Shown here one piece after another: positions 1-13,020 of a DNA stretch of 64,000 bases (within the stretch, counting starts at the first letter, position 1; each line of letters opens with the position of its first letter). The stretch comes from Symsagittifera roscoffensis (lineage: Eukaryota > Xenacoelomorpha > Acoela > Convolutidae): assembly GCF_963678635.1 (NCBI RefSeq), contig NC_087062.1, positions 54,260,473 through 54,324,472 of the forward strand. The letters run 5' to 3'. The position numbers and the translations under genes were made by a program. The notes beneath the pieces are model-generated. The model was not told where the DNA came from. It saw only the letters and a program-made list of their open reading frames with translations, and did no database searches.

Positions 1-97
1 NNNNNNNNNNNNNNNNNNNNNNNNNNNNNNNNNNNNNNNNNNNNNNNNNNNNNNNNNNNNNNNNNNNNNNNNNNNNNNNNNNNNNNNNNNNNNNNNN
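1..97. other. assembly gap
   Basis: A run of N at the window start. The LINE to its right runs straight into it, so the rest of that reverse transcriptase probably lies in or beyond the gap. Confidence 0.99.
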
Positions 98-455
98 AAC
101 GCCTGACCGTCTCTCCAAATTGTGACATAGGCTTTGATGTAGTCTATCGTTGTCTGCACAGTTCTATTCATAGGCTTCATCTGGAACACATCCGATAACT
201 GCTGCCAGAGGCGGAGCAGTTGACCTGTTGTACCCCTGCGCTTTCTAAAGGCTGCTTGAAGTGAGCTCTCGAGGTGGTACATGAGCCTGCGTGCAACAAT
301 CTTTTACATATTTTCGCGCACTTCCTTCTTTTTTGCCTTTGAGGATTGGCCTGATGTCCGCTGTCCTCCAGCTTTGTGGAACCTTGCCACATCTCCAGAT
401 GTGGCTGAAGCGCAACAGAATGTAATCTTTTGCAATTCTGCCTACATTTTTCAAG
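98..455 (-). pseudogene. LINE reverse transcriptase fragment (N-terminal half)
   Basis: Two frames together show the typical start of a LINE RT domain. One reads HIWRCGKVPQSWRTADIRPI, the conserved tryptophan-rich entry motif. After a frameshift a second reads QAAFRKRRGTTGQLLRL, then KPMNRTVQTTIDYIKAY, matching the family pattern QAGFRxGRST...QLLRL...KPxxRTV...DFSKAYD. The second aspartate of the DFSKAYDT motif appears as Val (IKAYVTIW). The domain stops at the assembly gap before the YxDD active site. It would have copied element RNA at the nicked target. Confidence 0.8.
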
Positions 456-1225
456 AGGCGCGGTTAGATGTGGTCAGCGCCACCGGCTTTTATTGGCGTT
501 TAGCTTCTTCAGAGAGGCTTCTAGCTCGTTCCTTGTGAAGTGTTGACTCGTCTCTTTTTCCACCGTAGTCGAGCCGAGCGCTTTCTTGACAGTTTTTTAC
601 CCAGTGATCTGTCTTGCTGATGTGCGTGTTGCTGGCCTTCATATAGCAAATATTGAAGGCTGTTGGCTTTTGCCGATTGGTGATGCTGGCTACGCCGTTG
701 TGCATGAGAATCTTCGACTTGTTTTGGGTCTGAGTATTATTGCCAAATTTTCTGATCAAGCCTAAGGTTTGATCCTTCTGCACCAGTGATTTTTTTCCTT
801 CAGTTTTTTTGTTTCTTCTCAACCATCATTTCTCTGGTTCTTTTTTCGGCTCTGGTAACTACACTTGGCGCGTGAACCACGCGTGAACCAAGCGTGAACC
901 ACACTTGGAAGGCTTTGCCACATTTTAGAGGCCAATGTGCTTGCTGACTGCGTCCGAAATTGTGGCGAACAGTTCCAGTTCCATCTTTATGGCATCCGAG
1001 AAGTCGTTGTTCCTCAGTTTGTCTTCAACTTCAATTTTGAAGCCTTCGAAGTCTGATTCTATCAAATTCCAGATTAAGTGGCCTTTAGCTCTGTTCCTGG
1101 TCTTCACAGGTAGTTAAATTTTGGTAAAAAACGCAGTGTAATCGGAGTTTAGGTGATGTTTCACAGTCGATGTACATCTGTCGGTGAGCTCGTGCTGGCA
1201 AATTTGATGTCTGGAGAGGTGAGAG

Positions 1226-1800
1226 CTACCGACGCTGGGTCTTTCTAGTCGGGCTTTCATCTTTGAGGATCGCCGCTTCCATGTCAATCAAGCTCTCGTT
1301 GATGGTGGTTCCTCTGTTGTAGTTTCTCGCGTTGTAGTCCCAGAGCGCGTCGTGGGCATTGTTTTCTCCAAACAGTAGCGCGTTCGATCTCAGTTGTAGG
1401 TTGAAATCTTCTGTGGTCTTTGTTTTTTTGTCATTAACCACTTCATCTGAGAGCCCCTCTACTTGCTGATTCTTTTCCAATGGACAGTCGATAACTCTGT
1501 AGCATGAGTCGTTCCGGAACAGGGACATGACACCACCTTCTCTAGCCATACTCTGAAGGAGTCTATTTTTTTCTGACCACCATGTACTTGACAAAGCAGG
1601 CAGAAATGTCGCTCGGGATAATTTTAATCTCTTGCAGTCGGCAGATGTTGATCTTCTCTTCACCGAGGTAGTTTTCAAGTTTCATCAGGTGTCTGTGGTG
1701 GCCATCTGCGTTCCATTGGAGTACTCTGGTCACATCTTGAGTTGGAGACTTCGCTGGTCGAGACAAGGGCACGTCTGCTGCAATGGGTTGTAGATCCAAT
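1226..1800 (-). pseudogene. LINE APE-type endonuclease fragment
   Basis: Overlapping minus-strand frames carry endonuclease landmarks. These are VLQWNADGHHRHLMKLE followed by LQEIK (the N...QE motifs), GGVMSLFRND, and ENNAHDALWDYNARNYNRGT, which resembles the GDFNAHHxLWGSxxxNxRG motif. A late PTRKTQRR resembles the PTR block at the end of the domain. In a live element this enzyme nicks target DNA to prime reverse transcription. It is split over at least two frames here. Confidence 0.78.
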
Positions 1801-1829
1801 CCGGGTTGCTTCCGACTTGCTGACTCTCG

Positions 1830-2484
1830 CTAGGCCTGTTACCAATGCATTTAAAATGGAAACTTTCTCTGCAAGTGACACACTGCTTGTGCGGGTTCAC
1901 TGCTTGCCCTGCTTCGGTTAACTTTTCTTTTGCAGTCCTTACACTAGGCTGCTCGTAGTTCTGTGCTACTATCTCTGGGTATTTTCGTACGCAAGATTTT
2001 CACAGTTTGCCTCTGCCCCCTGTACACTTCAGGTGTGCCATCGATAAGTTACACTTCCGGCAGATGTTTCGCGGTCCTCCTGTTTTAGTCGTAGCTTTGC
2101 AGCAGTCGCATTACGCTTTCGCCAGTAGTTCGTCTTCAGACATGAAGACATGCTCTTCCGCTGGCGTCGTTGCTAGGCAGGGCGTGCAGCTCCAGGATTC
2201 CCTAGTGGCCTCTCTGCTTCTCAAATTTTCTGGGACGTTTGCACTTTGGTAGCAAACGTTTTCCTCTTGTATTTTTTTTTATACTTAACGCAGATGAAGG
2301 GGTAATTTTTGTACGCTTTTTGAACTGTAGGGCGAGTCAGTCCTTTGCACTGCACATCCTTCTCATGTGGAACTTGGCTCTACATTTGTTCCAACTGAGG
2401 TGTTTCATGGTACGGGGGTCGTCGCACCAGTTGCATTTGGCGGCAGCTGGTCCTGGGCTTGCTTCTACCTCACCAAGCCCGTAG
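1830..2484 (-). pseudogene. LINE Cys/His-rich zinc-binding segments
   Basis: Three short minus-strand stretches have zinc-ribbon or PHD-like spacing: KCNWCDDPRTMKHLSWNKC (about 2380-2450), ICRKCNLSMAHLKCTGGRG (about 2000-2070) and KQCVTCRESFHFKCIG (about 1850-1900). They lie directly upstream of the endonuclease. LINEs often carry nucleic-acid-binding fingers there. Frames are interrupted between them. Confidence 0.55.
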
Positions 2485-3490
2485 GTTATTACTAAGCTAC
2501 CTGTGAGTGCACAACGGAAAAACTAAAAGTGTGGTTCGATACATCGGCAGCTTTCACGTTTTTTTTAATGTAGGTTTAAATGGTCACACTATCATAAAAG
2601 TTTATGATGCCACCGAATCCTTTAATCATGGTGTGGTTTATGATTTGATTTTTTGGGCCAAATTTGATCTTTTCTTATTGAGTTACTGAACCAACAATGG
2701 CTCTTTTCCACGTTCTCCCACATTTCAAGTTTTTTATTTTTTTTTCAATTGTCTTACGTGTTATTATGTCTGAATGCTTGATTTTACGAGGTAGGTATGA
2801 AGAACAAACTTTCTCACAATAGTTAATTTGTTCACCATACAAAATTTCATTACATTAAGAAAACTTAGTTTTGCAAAACTGAAATTCAATTGAGGGGGGA
2901 GTGGAAAAGAGCCCCAAGTATTAAATAGTTTTGACATTTTTGAAATGCAAATTTAATTTTAAAAAATTGTCAACTTTTTTATCTGCTTTAAATGTTAAAT
3001 GAAAATGAAATATGATAGCTAGTGAAAATTGATCAATTTATTAAGATTAGCTAATGTTAACCAATCAGAGTGATCTAGAAACGTTTATTTGGGTCATTTA
3101 GAGCATAAGACCCTACAAGAGGGTCACTTTTTTAATTTGGCTAATGTTCAATTTAGTTTAAATTTTGGGTCTTTTCGGTTCTATTTCCCCTAAATGAAGA
3201 AAAATGAACTATAAATAGAGAAATATTACGAGAAATAAATTACCTATCAGATGGTCAAAAGGAAGAAATTTGCTTAACTAGGCTTCAAACTTCAAACATA
3301 GTCTTTTCTCTTCTTTTTTTTGCCGTTTTCTCCTCAAAAGTTTTAAGAATATGAACCTAAAATGTGTTTTTAATCGTCCTTTAATTCGTATTCTGAGCCT
3401 ATTTCTAAATTGTTTCAATTCTCGTTTTACTTTACTAATTTTTATTTTTGATTTTTTAGGAAGGTATAACGCTATAGACCCAAACTCCTT
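2485..3490. other. AT-rich spacer without recognisable gene
   Basis: AT-rich sequence between the LINE and the LTR element, with homopolymer runs. I see no convincing exon, repeat border or RNA gene. Confidence 0.6.
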
Positions 3491-3880
3491 TGTGGAACCA
3501 GATTAAAACTAGTAATTGGAACCAGTTACACTTGATAAACTGTCTGTGTACAATACTTAGAACTAACCAATCATGATCTATAACTAACATGGACAATTAT
3601 TTGTAATGCTGAATCTACTTGTAGTTTCAGCACCAGAACATTTTAACTATAACTTAGAAGACAGTTGATCTCCTTTGGAACAAATTCCAGATACATAATC
3701 CGCAAAAACCAGTATACGCTAGATCTATTGATACTAGGAGATATACGAGTAAGATTAAGACCGGTATTAGACTAAGAAGTTGCACGAAAATAACCGGCCG
3801 AAAAGAAGACAGCAAGACGAACAGACGGTGTACCCTATCTGAAATTACTCTATGAGTACGCTACTCCAGGCATAAAATCA
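3491..3880 (+). repeat. 5' LTR of the gypsy-like fossil
   Basis: Begins TGTGGAACCA and ends in CA. It is matched along its length by 19297-19671. The best-kept shared blocks are AACTAACCAATCATGAT, TTGTAGTTTCAGCACCAGAA and TTACTCTATGAGTACGCTAC. It is followed at 3883 by a possible primer-binding site. Confidence 0.88.
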
Positions 3881-3882
3881 AC

Positions 3883-3892
3883 TGGTGCGACC
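3883..3892 (+). other. possible primer-binding site
   Basis: TGGTGCGACC begins two bases after the 5' LTR. It starts with TGG, as expected for pairing with the CCA end of a tRNA. The tRNA species is not identified. Confidence 0.5.
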
Positions 3893-3899
3893 AAAAGTC

Positions 3900-6800
3900 T
3901 CGAATAAGACCTAATAACAACTTAGATGTAGCAAATTAGAACAAAAAACAAAATCAAAAAATACCTTGCAAAACTGCAAAATGTTAGATAACATAGACAA
4001 TCTAATAGATATGACTCTAAGTCTCAATACATCTACTCCTATATTTGAAACGTTAAGGCAAACACAAGGTCAAAAACTAAACAGCAGACCAAGCTACTAC
4101 ATCGTGACGCAACGCAAACCACAAAGAATATACGTCGTCAGAATTCTCTATGCAGTAGATTTTCATTCTCTGACATGAAAATGAATTTAGTTGCAGCAAT
4201 TAGATTCATTTCCAAGCAGTAAATTTTTTGATGTTGTATTAGAAAACTATATAAATTGATAACGACTGATAAAAAGATACAAAAGTCATTTCTTTTATCA
4301 AAATCTCTTTTTATCAAAAAACTGTGAAATCGAAACCTATTTATAAAAAAGACAAAAATTAGTTAGTAATAAGTTTAAAGTTAGTTTTATTAAGTTTTGA
4401 AAAGTTCCTCGCTTTTTATGGAACCTAATCCCCTCCCTTTCAAATTGTCCTGTTCTCTTCATCCTTGTTTCCTCATCTAAAACATAACCATAATTATTCA
4501 AAAACTAATATCAATTAAATTTTTAATCTTTAAATCAAATCTTTAAATTTTTTAAATTATTTTTCCAAACTTAAACCTAGCACTTAAGGTTTATCAAGAC
4601 CTATCCTTGCTTTCTAACTAACCTAAATTTCTCCTAAGTTAAGCTTTTCTTGGATCATTGAGTTTAAAACTATTTGATCATCAAGGCTTTCCTGGGATCA
4701 ATCAGAACAAATTGTTTCCCCCTATCCTCCTAGATTAAAGTGCTAACGACCTCAAACGTAGACCCAGAATTATAATAAACTTTTGAAACGGTAACCATTT
4801 CAATTAAGATAAACAGTGAAGATTTTCGTTTTCTAATCCTTGACTTGAGCCCCTTCTCTTAGCTGACCCAGGCTAAAACACATCATAAAACTTAGTAAAA
4901 CTAATAAAAGTATCTAACAATCTTTTTGTGTTCTTTTTATACCTGAAACTTGTGGGTTGATTTACTATTCTCCAATCGATGATCACAAAATCACAACCCT
5001 AATTAGGTTTAAGTAAGTCTTTCTTAAGTAAACCTTAGCCACCGAGGAATAAAGCATCATTCTAATGAATTGATATACTTTCTCTCCAACTCGTCAACCT
5101 CGACAAGCTACGCCCCAAATTAGGATAACCATACATCAATAATAACAGTTTAGGAAATAAAAAATTATTTTTTACAACCATTATTGGTTTTTGCAACCAT
5201 TATTCTAAACCTTATGTCAAGAGATAGTTTCGGCAGTAAACGATAGTACTTCTTAACTGTTTAATTCAAAACGAAGATACGATCTCGATATCACACCACA
5301 AAGACAAAAAAAGGATACATAAGCTCAAAAAGACAAACAAGAAAAAAATCGACTATAGCAAAACAAAAACAAATTATTAGGCGAGGAGTTTTTAAAACAC
5401 GAAACGCAGTTTTGGAATCCGATACAACTACAATACAAAAACTCCAGGATCTGAAAGATTCAATTGATAAAAATAAATCAATAAACGACCAAAACTATTT
5501 TACTGAATCAGAATCCACAACGCCATCGTCAATAAAAGATAAAGATAGAAAAAAAAATCATACCTTCGTAAGCCAATACGACTTTACAATTGGAATGAAC
5601 CAATGAGACACATTGAAAGTTACACAATAAAACAATTAAAACAAAAAATAGTTCAATACGACGACAACTTTGACAATGAATCTATCCTTCACTTTGTTAT
5701 TCACTCACAAAGTCGTCCAGCTAGATGAAAAGTACAACTTTGTCATAATCAATTCGCTAATCTATTCGAAAAAGAAAAAACTCATACAAGCAAGATCTTC
5801 CCGAAGTAAAATCAAAAGACAAATACTTGATGACTACCTACCTAGTATTAGTAACATCTCTTCATAATCCGGCATATTTAACTTTGAAGTTTTACCACCA
5901 CAGACAAATCAAACACCACACGGATTTCAAACAGATGATATAGGCCTAAGTTTCTCAAAGGTTTTCGCTATAAATAGATTTAAAAAATCTTCAACACCAG
6001 AAATCACAAAGAGCAAACTCAAGTTTCACAAAGGATGTTTTCTCTATCATTCATGGTTGCATTTCCATATTAGAAACTAACGAAGTGTTAAATGTATCAC
6101 CAACTCAAACATCCCGACATACAATAGTAAGGCAGGAAATCAATTTTTTTTTCGCAATTGTTAGAGTCATTTCGTGAAATATTGACCAATAATGATGTAC
6201 CACGAATAGCAAAACTTGATCTACAAAAAATCTCAGCATGATTCATAATCGATTATTTCGTACACAATATAGATCTTATCACAACAGCAAGAAAAAAAGT
6301 TCTGACCACAAACTCCAAACGATGAAACCATATTAGCAGACCAAACAGATTATGTTTGGGACCCTGAAAAATCTCATAATTTTTTGTTAACATCTCCAAT
6401 GACATTTCAAGTGCGGCAATAAATAATGTCTCCGTACACAACAATTACATTAAAAAAACGCCACTCACTATTGATGCAACTCCCTTGAAATATAACACAA
6501 TATTTAATAACACGACAAGTAGCAATAATTTAAATTCAACATTTATAAACACACAAGAAACTTTAATGGCACTAGAAATCCGACCATCAAGAAATTCAAA
6601 CCCAATCACACTTTATAAATGAAGAAATAGTCGAAACAATACCTAAAACAACATGACAAATTATCTCACCTATACATCCAACACTTACAACACCACTTAA
6701 TAAAAAAATAAAAACACCCCTGTATCCAAACAACACTGCAATCAACAGTCAAACCATCCGTTAGACCAAAATACTCTCACATGGATTATCAAATACATAG

Positions 6801-7400
6801 ACCAATAACTAAAACACGACAACCCAAGAAACAAAAAGTTTCAAACAGAAATAATTTCGCAAAACACAATTTTGAATTTTTCGCAAACAATAATTTAGCA
6901 ACCCAATAGCAAAACCGCTTTACACAAAACGAAATCAATCACAGGATTGTAACTTCACTAAATAAAAACCACAGCCAGTTCCGCAATCAGTATTTTTTAA
7001 CGTAAAGCAAAAACTCCAACAGACCGTACTAAAAATAACTCATTTTTTCAACAAATGAAAAAACGATAAAGCAATTTATGAAAAATCAACAACATTACCC
7101 TGAAGATGAAGATTAACTCAATTCAAATCAGCAACAACACAATACGGTTCCAAAAAAACATAATAGGAATATTATCAAAAAACCAGATGAAAAAATTAAC
7201 CAGATAATTTTGAAACCTACATGAATTCAGACCAAACACGATAAACACGACAACCATTGACTCAACAACAAAACTTAGCACAATCTAATTGTAATCTACA
7301 GTCACAAAATCAATCTAAATACTCACGGTTTTCATCCCATTCAAATTCCCATGAAATCCCTTTGCCATATTATCTATAAAAACTTGAGATTACAAAAACC
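3900..7400 (+). other. long leader of the gypsy-like fossil
   Basis: About 3.5 kb lies between the primer-binding site and the gag-like region. This is unusual, because most Ty3/gypsy leaders are a few hundred bases. It is A-rich, with only short open stretches (for example 5412-5606, rich in Asp, Lys and Ser) that I do not recognise. Confidence 0.5.
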
Positions 7401-7439
7401 TAACTTACAAATTTTGCACAAAAACTAAACACAGATGAA

Positions 7440-8960
7440 CCGCTTCAAATTACAACGAATCCATACCTTATGATTGAATCAGCAATTTCATCTAACAAAT
7501 CAATCATGGTATTCGAAGGAACAGATAGCGAATACTCAGTAGTAGATTATTTAAGCGCTTTACAACAAATTTAATTTTAAAAATCGGTCCAGAACCGTTA
7601 AATACACCACTTCATCAAAAATGGATGCGAACACGCACAGCTTTTGTTCAAACCACACTTAATGGTGCAGCACAAAAATTGTTTTCAGTCCTATGAATAG
7701 AAATTAAATCTGATTGGAATTGATTTACACAAGAGCTTCATAAATGTTCGACTCTGAAAGAAACAAACAATACCAAAGAGTTTTAAGCAAGGGAATTCGC
7801 AGACTTCTAAACGAAAGGGTAAAACAACTCGCAGTAAGAATTGAAACCGTAGTACGAAAAACATATTTTCTTAATACTCATGATTACAAAAACACGAAAT
7901 TGACCAATAATGTGATGATCACTCTAACACTACAACTACGCAAAATAGCAAAAAAGACAGCTTCACATCCATCAAACTGAAAACCTGATATAGATTTGCG
8001 GAAATTAGTCAATAAACTAGAACAAACTGAAATCATAGTGAAATTAATGGAAACAGAAAATTTACAACTACAGCATGTAAACAATGTTCAAACAACAACT
8101 TCACAAATTAATAAAATTCAAGATTCAGATACCGAAGTAGCTTAAAAACAATTACTCACATTTTGAACATCTATTGAAAGAATCCAAATCTTAAACGAAA
8201 AGCATCATTCAAAAAATGGTACAATTTTTGTCGCAGATATGGACATAGCATTGCTGAATAAAATCAAAAATAATAAGACAAAATAAATAGACCACAAAAA
8301 CACAGAGAATCAAATGAATCTTTCTATCAATAGTTGAAAAAAGATCAAAACTTACCGAACAAAAGTACTCAAAGTAAGAATAGCTCAGGAAAACCACTTC
8401 CAGATAGCTATAGTAATAATAAACCACAATCGTTCTATCGAAATAGTTTTTGCGGAAGAGCAGCAGATCGACAAAAGTCACAATTTTACACGCAAAACAG
8501 ATATAGCAGATCAAATAGCCAAAACAATCAGTATCAAAACAAATACTCAAGATCAAACTCAAACAGAAGTAATTATTCAAATCATAACAAGAATCGCTCT
8601 TATTCGAATTCTAGGAATAACTACTGTTCCAAAGACCGTTCAAGAAATTCATGTAACAATCAAAATTGAAACTATTCTAACAATCGAAATAGAAACGATT
8701 CAAATAAACGAAACCGAAGTTTGAATAATAGATCACAAAACTTCCAATAATAGACCCTTTTATAACATTTATAATAAAGGATCCCGTGATAATTCTTAAA
8801 ATAGAAACAACAACTATCAAAACAGATCAAGAAGCTATTCTCAATCACTACATAGAAGTAATACCCAATTTTCAAACACACAAAATCAAAACTATAGAAG
8901 CAGTACGCCAAAACATCAAAGTCAAGTAAATCAATTACAAATTACAATTGAAACAAACTC
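7440..8960 (+). pseudogene. gag-like region (fossil)
   Basis: Between the leader and the protease lies a region whose end (about 8330-8900) is a low-complexity Asn/Ser/Arg/Tyr-rich stretch. That is typical of an RNA-binding tail, though no CCHC knuckle is visible. Assigned to gag by position and composition only; broken. Confidence 0.5.
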
Positions 8961-9279
8961 ATACCCTTCAGGTATTGACAATACAGAAACTTGAGAACTA
9001 CAGTTAAATCACATACACTGTGAAACCACAGATGAAAAAGTGATACAAAAAACTCACTTATTATTAACATGCTCAAAAAAAAATGATTAACAAACATCAA
9101 TTGAGTCGAATTTTTACAACAACGAATTTATTAGTTCTCACCCCCAAGAACTATTTAATAATCGGGAAACAAAGATTTACAGCCCACATATAATCAAAGT
9201 CACTTCAAGTATGAACAATATATATCTGAATACAACAACTGAAATATCACCAACAAAAGAAAACACTTGGTAAATCGCG

Positions 9280-12200
9280 CTACAAATAGAAAGTCCGAAA
9301 AATAAAAAACTCACAATCACACGACCTTGAAATACGTTTTTCAATTGATTCTGGTGCAGAATCGAACATTATTAATATTCCTCTATGGAATGATTTTCAA
9401 AGTCTAAAACCAAAACTTTCCCTCTCTAAAACATCAAGTAAATTAGTCACCGCGCAAGGCACAAGTCTCACCAATTACGGAAAAAATTCATTTATTCCAT
9501 ATCCCAACTCGAACCATGGATTAAAACAAACTTTTACATAAACCCTTCAAACAAATTTTCCATATTGTAGATATATGACACAATATCGTTGGAATCCCAT
9601 TCATTACTAACTACGTACCAACTATAAACATCTTGAATAGTAAATTACGCATTAAGGATAAATATACAAAATTAGATACTACAACACTATCATTCTTCAA
9701 AGGTTGAATAAACAACCCCAATTTTTTACTGAAATTTTTATACTATATGTAACCAACAACAAAAACAAGTAAAACCACTATCAGGGCATGTATATGACTT
9801 TTCTATCAATCAAGTTCATCAGTATAACACTGATCAAAATAGACAAAAGCTATATATATCTGACCTTGAGCTTAAACCAAGTCATAAATTCTGTAGAGTG
9901 ATAATTTCATCCAACATATACGCAAAAATTACAGACACAGATGTAGTATCCATGCATATATGTAAGAATTCACCATATTAAAATACACTAACTTTAAGAC
10001 TTCTAGGAGATTGCGAAACGACTGCAACATTTTATCCCATACATGAAAAAGCATTTAGAGTTAATGATATTTAAAGTTACCAGACATTTGTCAATCAACA
10101 ATTTTAAATGAAGATTTATCTATTAATAATATTACTAATGAATAAAAAAAAAACACAAAATATTTCACAACAATTTCTATTTTAAGTCAACCTTCCAAAT
10201 CTTGAAACACAAACGAACAACAAAAGTTCTTAACTATGGTCAATTTTCAAAATTCTCAAGTCAATCAAGAAGAATTTGAACAGCTAGCAGATTTTTTATT
10301 AAACTACCCTATGGTTTATTCCACATCTAAATTTCATCTTGGAAAAACACATTTACCGCTACATCTTCCCCTTAAACCTGACGCAGTTTTCAAAAACTAA
10401 CCAGCAAGTAAAGTTTTCATTCTTTTACAAAATAAAGTAAGCAGACTCCTAGATATTCTTGAACAATATGAAACAATCTGACCAGTAAATAAAGATCAAC
10501 AACCAAAAGGAAACAATTTAATCAACCCCGTCATTTTTCTCGCTAACGGCGAATCACTAAGAATCGTTCTAGATGCAAGATACCTCAATTCCCTAATTGA
10601 TGAATAAAAAGCAATTGGTGTATAGAACCAATACAAGTAAAACTCACAAAGATAAATGGACATTACTGTACAACTGCTGATATGAACAAGGCATACAACC
10701 AAATGCCATTAGACGAACAATTGCGTCGACTTACACAATTTGTAATTGGAAACCAACAATACGAATTTAATAGATTATTATATGGTTTATCCGTAAGACC
10801 AGCAGTTTTATCTATAAGACCACTAATTCTTACCAAAAACTTAAATACATGTTTAGACGATGTGTTCATGCAAACACAAACAATTAAGGAATGTTTAAAA
10901 TATTAGAAAACTATAACCAAATTTCGTTGAAAGAAAACCTGAAAGCAGGCCCAGATAAATCACATTTTTTCCTTACCCATGTAAAATTCCTTGGACACAT
11001 TATTGAAGGTACCACAATTACACCTTTCAAATTACGAATAGATGCAATTTTAAAACTCCAGCTACCATCTAATAAAAAAAATAAGAGTTTCTTGGAATGC
11101 TAGACTTTTTGATCAAATACGTTTATAAAATGCAATCATATCTACGACAGTTTTATAATATTCTTAGACAACAAAATAAATTTGAATGGACATTAGAACA
11201 ATAAAAATTTTTCGACGAAATAAAAACACTTTTAACAGAACAAAACTAAAACACAATTCCAGAACCAGATCAATCATTCTACGCTATGTGCGATGCCTCA
11301 CAATTTGCGTCGGCGCAGCATTTCTGCAATCACATAAAAGTACAAATAAAATGAACCTTATATCAGCAAATTTAAGATTCAAGAATTTTACACAAGCGGA
11401 ACTTAGACTCTCTACCTTTATGGGAGAGTGTACAGCTATAATATATACAGAAACATAATGCGAATTTCTAATCCCTGGATCAAAACATCCAACAATACTG
11501 TTCACAGATCATAAAACACTAATTTTTCTATTTACACAAAAATTTTATCCAAACCATAGAGTTTATAGCTTTCAACTTATCCTGATGAAATTTTCAAACC
11601 TAGATAAAGTTTGGACAGCAGGCAGAAACCTTGCTTTACCCGACACACTTAGTCGAAACACATCACCTGAAACGATAACACGAAAAACGACTGTAGAAAT
11701 ACCACGAAACATAAAAAAAATTTTCATGCAAAAGATGAAACATCACCATGATTAGAAATTAAATATGCATTCAAAAGTTGACTTTGATGTTACGCAGATA
11801 AACACCTTAGAACATTTCCCCTTATATATAGACTGTCGAAACAATCACTATGAACTCAATTTATTAAGAAAAATACATTTAAACAAATACCATACTCATC
11901 ATGGATAAAATACGAACGCAGCAAAAACATTTAAGCAAAAACTACACCGGAACTACTCATTCCCATTGTTAGAAAAGGAAAATTTAACGAACACTATTAA
12001 TTTACCAGCCCTCCCCCCCCCCCCCCCTCCCGACTTACACCAAAAAATTACAATTATTAGAAAGTTCAATTTGCAAGACCCACTTTTTGGCAAGACCCGC
12101 AATAATATATCTCTTTCGAAAAAAAAGAATTTCAAAATATTTTTCTCCCAGCCACAGAAAAAAACACTGCAACTATTATCAATATACCAAAACCTCGACC

Positions 12201-13020
12201 CTGTCATCAGACAACTTAAATCTTGGCACAAATATGAAACAAAACCAATAAAAGCTGGCATCACAATCCTAGTAAGTAAAACCTTAATCCGAGATTTCCA
12301 AAAACTTAATAGTACAACGATTAACAGAACTCACGACTGATCTCTTAGAATATCACACTTCTGAAAAAAGTACCATGTCTACCTTAATTTTATTAGCAAT
12401 TCATATTTCACAATCCTTGCATACAAAAGGACATGCAGGATCAGATAAAAGATATTCCAATTTTATTCGAATTTTTCTTCCAAATGTACCAATTTGGATA
12501 AAATTAACTTGCAATGGTTGCTTAACAAGTCAACTAAACAAAACCTTCCCACACCAAAAACAATTAGCAGAAAAACAAGATTTTAAAGGACAAAATCAAT
12601 ATTTCAATCATAGAATTTCATTTGACACCAAAGGCCCTATATATCAACATCCTAAGAAGAAAATTCGTATATAATGGTAATAAGTGAGGCATTATGTATC
12701 ACTCAACACCGAACCCCATTATAATGCATACTATGCCGACACAACGCTCTACGGACACTGGATAGCAAAGTTCGGATTACCAGAAACCCTTGCCACGGAT
12801 GACAGAACAGAGTATATAAACAATGAAATTATAACATTATATCACTTCTACAATATGAGGCATAAACCACGAACATCACAAGCCCCATGGACAAACGGAC
12901 TTGTCGAAGGCATGAACTGTTCATTACAAGAATACCTCAGATGTTTTATAAGCGGAGATGATAAAAAATAGAAAGAAGGGCCAACAGAAATAAAGTTATT
13001 TTCACTAGCATAACATTCCC
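9280..13020 (+). pseudogene. pol region: protease, RT, RNase H, integrase (fossil)
   Basis: Landmarks in order are a protease motif FSIDSGAESNIINI near 9330-9380, RT segments near 10680-11000 (MNKAYNQMPLDEQLR, LDDVF, KFLGHII), RNase H motifs near 11280-11660 (MCDAS, TDHKTL, LPDTLSR), an integrase zinc-finger region near 12400-12560, and an integrase core near 12740-12930 (KFGLPETLATDD, WTNGLVEGMN). The order and motifs are Ty3/gypsy. The region is broken many times and cannot be active. Confidence 0.85.

Larger units (their letters stand above)
98..2484 (-). mobile_element. decayed LINE (APE-type non-LTR retrotransposon), truncated by the gap
   Basis: On the minus strand, from about 2484 down to 98, the order is Cys/His-rich segments, an APE-type endonuclease, a linker and the first part of a reverse transcriptase. 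This is the order of Jockey/I-group LINEs. The reading frame is interrupted by several stops and shifts, so it is dead. The catalytic YxDD part of the RT is not visible and would lie in the N gap. The stretch is clearly richer in G+C than the AT-rich DNA around it, which marks it as inserted sequence. I see no poly(A) tail because the 3' end is missing. Clade assignment beyond the Jockey/I group is inference. Confidence 0.85.
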
